Shown here one piece after another: positions 30,587 to 32,274 of a stretch of 32,274 nt of DNA (its first letter is position 1; every line of letters begins with the position of its first letter). Made by a program: the position numbers and the translations under genes. Origin of the DNA: Elusimicrobiota bacterium (GTDB lineage: Bacteria; Elusimicrobiota; Elusimicrobia; Elusimicrobiales; Elusimicrobiaceae). The notes below the pieces were generated by a model. That model saw nothing but the letters and a program-made list of their open reading frames with translations. It had not been told where the DNA came from and ran no database searches. The stretch is from assembly GCA_023398295.1 (NCBI GenBank), contig JAEWSL010000065.1, positions 1 to 32,274 of the forward strand, in the 5' to 3' direction.

Positions 30587-31369
30587 TTATTTTTGCCTGC
30601 TTATTTTGGCGGGAGGCGCCTTCAAAACGCTTATCTGCTGTTCAAGCGCAAGCGTTTTTGCGCGCTCCATTTTAACAAGCGAGGAAAGCAAATTTACCTT
30701 TGCAAAAAGACCTATTACAAGCCAAAATAAAATTAAAATTAAAGCGCAAAAAACAAGCCTGTCCGGTATTTCGGCCGGTTTCCTTTTACCTTCGGAGGAC
30801 TGGGCAAATTTGGCCGCCTCCCCAATGGAAATTACCGGGAGTTCTTTTGAACCCTCTTTTTTCGGCGTTTTTTTCTGCGGGATTTGTTTGTCCGCCTTGT
30901 CCTCTTTTATTTCCGCTCCGGCGGACGCCGCTTCGGGCTTATCCTTTTCAGAAGCGTCTTCCTTTGTTTTTTCGCCTTTTTTGCCGCTCTGTTGCCGCGG
31001 CTGGGCGCACTGTATAGTTTTGGGTTTTAGGTTTTCTATCGGGGGCAGGTTATCGTTTTGCGCGTCGTAGGGAACAAGTTCTTCCTCAAGTTTCTTTTCA
31101 AAGGTTTCTTCTTCTGAGGGCCCGTCTTCTTCCAGGACAGGCTCGGGCTTAATTTCCTGCGGTTGCGCCGCGGGTTTATTTTTAGGCGTAATATTTGAAA
31201 TTATGCCCTTATTTAAGCTGTAAGTTTTTGTGTCCGAGAGCATAAATTTTTTAATCAACCGCAAAATATCCTCGCGCATAAGATAGCACAATGCGCAAAG
31301 AAACAGCACGGCCAATGCCGCCGCGGGGATAAACCAAATCAAGATGGAAGGGGACCATAAGTCGTGCAT
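30587..31369 (-). CDS. Unrecognised membrane protein with a charged linker
   Basis: I do not recognise this 260-residue protein. It has an N-terminal hydrophobic segment (about residues 9-32) and a second one near the C-terminus (about 205-225, LVFCALILILFWLVIGLF). Between them lies a long, low-complexity stretch rich in Lys, Glu, Pro and Ala (about 60-200). After the second segment comes a short amphipathic, possibly coiled-coil tail (NLLSSLVKMERAKTLALEQQISVLKA), a topology loosely like FtsL/DivIC tails, but with no sequence claim. The start is ATG 31369, with GAGAGG 9 bases upstream; a GTG three codons earlier is too close to that site. It sits between pyrH and frr. Confidence 0.7.
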   Translation of the reverse strand: MHDLWSPSILIWFIPAAALAVLFLCALCYLMREDILRLIKKFMLSDTKTYSLNKGIISNITPKNKPAAQPQEIKPEPVLEEDGPSEEETFEKKLEEELVPYDAQNDNLPPIENLKPKTIQCAQPRQQSGKKGEKTKEDASEKDKPEAASAGAEIKEDKADKQIPQKKTPKKEGSKELPVISIGEAAKFAQSSEGKRKPAEIPDRLVFCALILILFWLVIGLFAKVNLLSSLVKMERAKTLALEQQISVLKAPPAKISRQK

Positions 31370-31395
31370 AAAATACACCTCTCGTTAATTGCGCT

Positions 31396-32115
31396 TCAGC
31401 AGATAATCGTGCCTATGTTGCCGCCCTCCAAAGCAAGTTTTATATTTCCTTTCTTGTGCAGATTAAAAACGCATAAAGGAAATTTATTTTCAAGGCAAAG
31501 GGCAAGGGCGGCGGTGTCCATAAATTCAAGTTTTTTCTTAATAGCTTCGTCGTAAGTTATTTTCTTTATCAGTTTTGCTTTGGGGTTTTTATGCGGATCG
31601 CTGTCGTAAACGCCGTCAACCTGCGTGGCTTTCAGCAGGATATCGGCCTTAATTTCCGAAGCGCGCAGAGCAGCCGCCGTATCGGTGGTAAAAAACGGGC
31701 TGCCAGTGCCGCCCGCAAATATCACCACGCGGCCTTTTTCCAGATGTCTTATGGCTTTGCGTCTTATAAAAGGCTCCGCCAGTTTATAGACGTTAATTGA
31801 AGTTAAAACCCTTGTCGGCACGCCTACGTCTTCAAGCGCGCTTTGCAGGGCAAGGGCGTTTATTATAGTTGCCATCATGCCCATATTGTCGGAATTGACG
31901 CGGTCAATAATCCCGCCGCCGTCCCGCACGCCGCGCCATATATTGCCGCCGCCGATAACTATGCCCAACTGACATTTCTTGTGAAGGCCGTTTTTTATCT
32001 CGCGCGCAATTTCGCGCAAGGCCTGCGGATCTATGCCGCGCACTTTGCTGTTTGCAAGGGCCTCCCCCGAAAGTTTCAAAAGCACCCTTTGGGGCGTTTG
32101 TTTTGTTATGGGCAT
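31396..32115 (-). CDS. pyrH: Uridylate kinase (UMP kinase)
   Basis: This 239-residue amino acid kinase-fold enzyme phosphorylates UMP to UDP. Visible motifs are RVLLKLSGEAL (phosphate binding, N-terminus), IVIGGGNIWRG (about 49-59), DNMGMMATIINALALQ, and the ATP-site region FAGGTGSPFFTTDTAAALRA (about 137-156) followed by KATQVDGVYDSDP. The length is typical (about 240). The start at 32115 is chosen because AGAGGA lies a few bases upstream; a longer version starting at 32154 adds a basic, non-conserved tail. It is the first complete gene of a minus-strand unit and is often found after tsf. Confidence 0.96.
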   Translation of the reverse strand: MPITKQTPQRVLLKLSGEALANSKVRGIDPQALREIAREIKNGLHKKCQLGIVIGGGNIWRGVRDGGGIIDRVNSDNMGMMATIINALALQSALEDVGVPTRVLTSINVYKLAEPFIRRKAIRHLEKGRVVIFAGGTGSPFFTTDTAAALRASEIKADILLKATQVDGVYDSDPHKNPKAKLIKKITYDEAIKKKLEFMDTAALALCLENKFPLCVFNLHKKGNIKLALEGGNIGTIIC

Positions 32116-32135
32116 AAAAAATCCTCTTTTATCAC

Positions 32136-32165
32136 GGTATAATTTTGACTGCAAACTGACTGCAA
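32136..32165 (-). promoter_or_regulatory. Candidate pyrH promoter
   Basis: On the minus strand TTGCAG (32165-32160) and TATACC (32141-32136) are separated by 18 bases, upstream of the pyrH ribosome-binding site. The -35 lies in a short direct repeat (TTTGCAGTCA twice, 11 bases apart). The match to consensus is only fair. Confidence 0.3.
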
Positions 32166-32222
32166 AAAACGCTTATTATTTATTTCTTTCTATAATAGCA
32201 AATTATTTGCGCGCAATTAATA

Positions 32223-32274
32223 TTATTTATAGGCTTCCTCAATCTCTTTTTTAAGCGCGCTTAAGGAGCCTTCC
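32223..32274 (-). CDS. C-terminal end of an unidentified protein (possibly tsf by position)
   Basis: The minus strand is open from the window edge to a TAA at 32225-32223 and encodes the last 16 complete residues, EGSLSALKKEIEEAYK, a helix-like tail. Conserved gene order (tsf-pyrH-frr) would make this elongation factor Ts, but the tail does not resemble the ends of EF-Ts proteins I remember, so the identity is open. The reading frame continues beyond the window. The 107 bases between it and pyrH hold only the candidate promoter. Confidence 0.4.
   Translation of the reverse strand, partial: EGSLSALKKEIEEAYK

Noticed and set aside
1..32274. CRISPR arrays, transposases, phage or toxin-antitoxin genes
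   Set aside because: I looked for regularly spaced repeats, transposase-like proteins and small paired genes on both strands and found none.

Overview
The window looks like a compact chromosomal segment from a diderm (Gram-negative-type) bacterium. It carries a heptose-phosphate adenylyltransferase domain protein, phosphatidylserine synthase and decarboxylase, an AsmA-like protein, UppP and UppS. Coding density is high, many genes overlap by 1-20 bases, and there are no transposases, CRISPR arrays, phage genes or integration sites. The overall flavour reminds me of a gut Elusimicrobiota-type genome, but that is only an impression: no marker gene here settles the phylum.

Layout. Bases 1-295 hold a GC-rich stretch and a long palindromic element. 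Bases 296-4847 (+) hold accB-accC-rfaE2, then a promoter and a two-gene unit pairing a serine-palmitoyltransferase-like enzyme with a GNAT-fold acyltransferase, which looks like a minimal ceramide-forming module. Bases 4853-7005 (-) hold uppP and a polytopic DUF6056-like membrane protein. From 7047 to 29086 all genes run on the + strand: addB-addA-ybaB-aldo/keto reductase-radical SAM protein; a POT peptide transporter closed by a strong terminator; a glycine cleavage operon (gcvT, gcvH, gcvPA, gcvPB and a LplA/LipM-type lipoyl/octanoyl transferase) that runs on into an M50-like membrane protease, an AsmA-like protein, a divergent PyrE-like phosphoribosyltransferase and rlmI; a terminator; tRNA-Leu(UAA); then psd-pssA. 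Bases 29098-32274 (-) hold the end of an unidentified gene, pyrH, an unrecognised two-membrane-segment protein, frr, a second palindromic element, and uppS.

How the genes fit together. Fatty-acid carboxylation (AccB/AccC), sphingoid-base and ceramide-type chemistry, phosphatidylethanolamine synthesis (PssA, Psd) and undecaprenyl carrier metabolism (UppS, UppP) make this an envelope-lipid-rich region. The glycine cleavage genes come with their own lipoyl-attachment enzyme. AddAB provides double-strand-break processing.

Most notable observations: (1) four transcription-unit heads (accB, addB, gcvT, uppS) have a -10-like hexamer exactly 6 bases before the ATG and no clear Shine-Dalgarno sequence, which predicts leaderless mRNAs; (2) the SPT-like plus GNAT pair is a candidate ceramide module; (3) the biotin carrier has a degenerate biotinylation motif (ETNKT instead of AMKM); (4) two related palindromic intergenic elements lie near opposite ends of the window; (5) several enzymes depart from family rules (SPL-like radical SAM protein, PyrE-like protein, LplA/LipM-like protein). 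I did not find a wholly new multi-gene system that I could defend from sequence alone.
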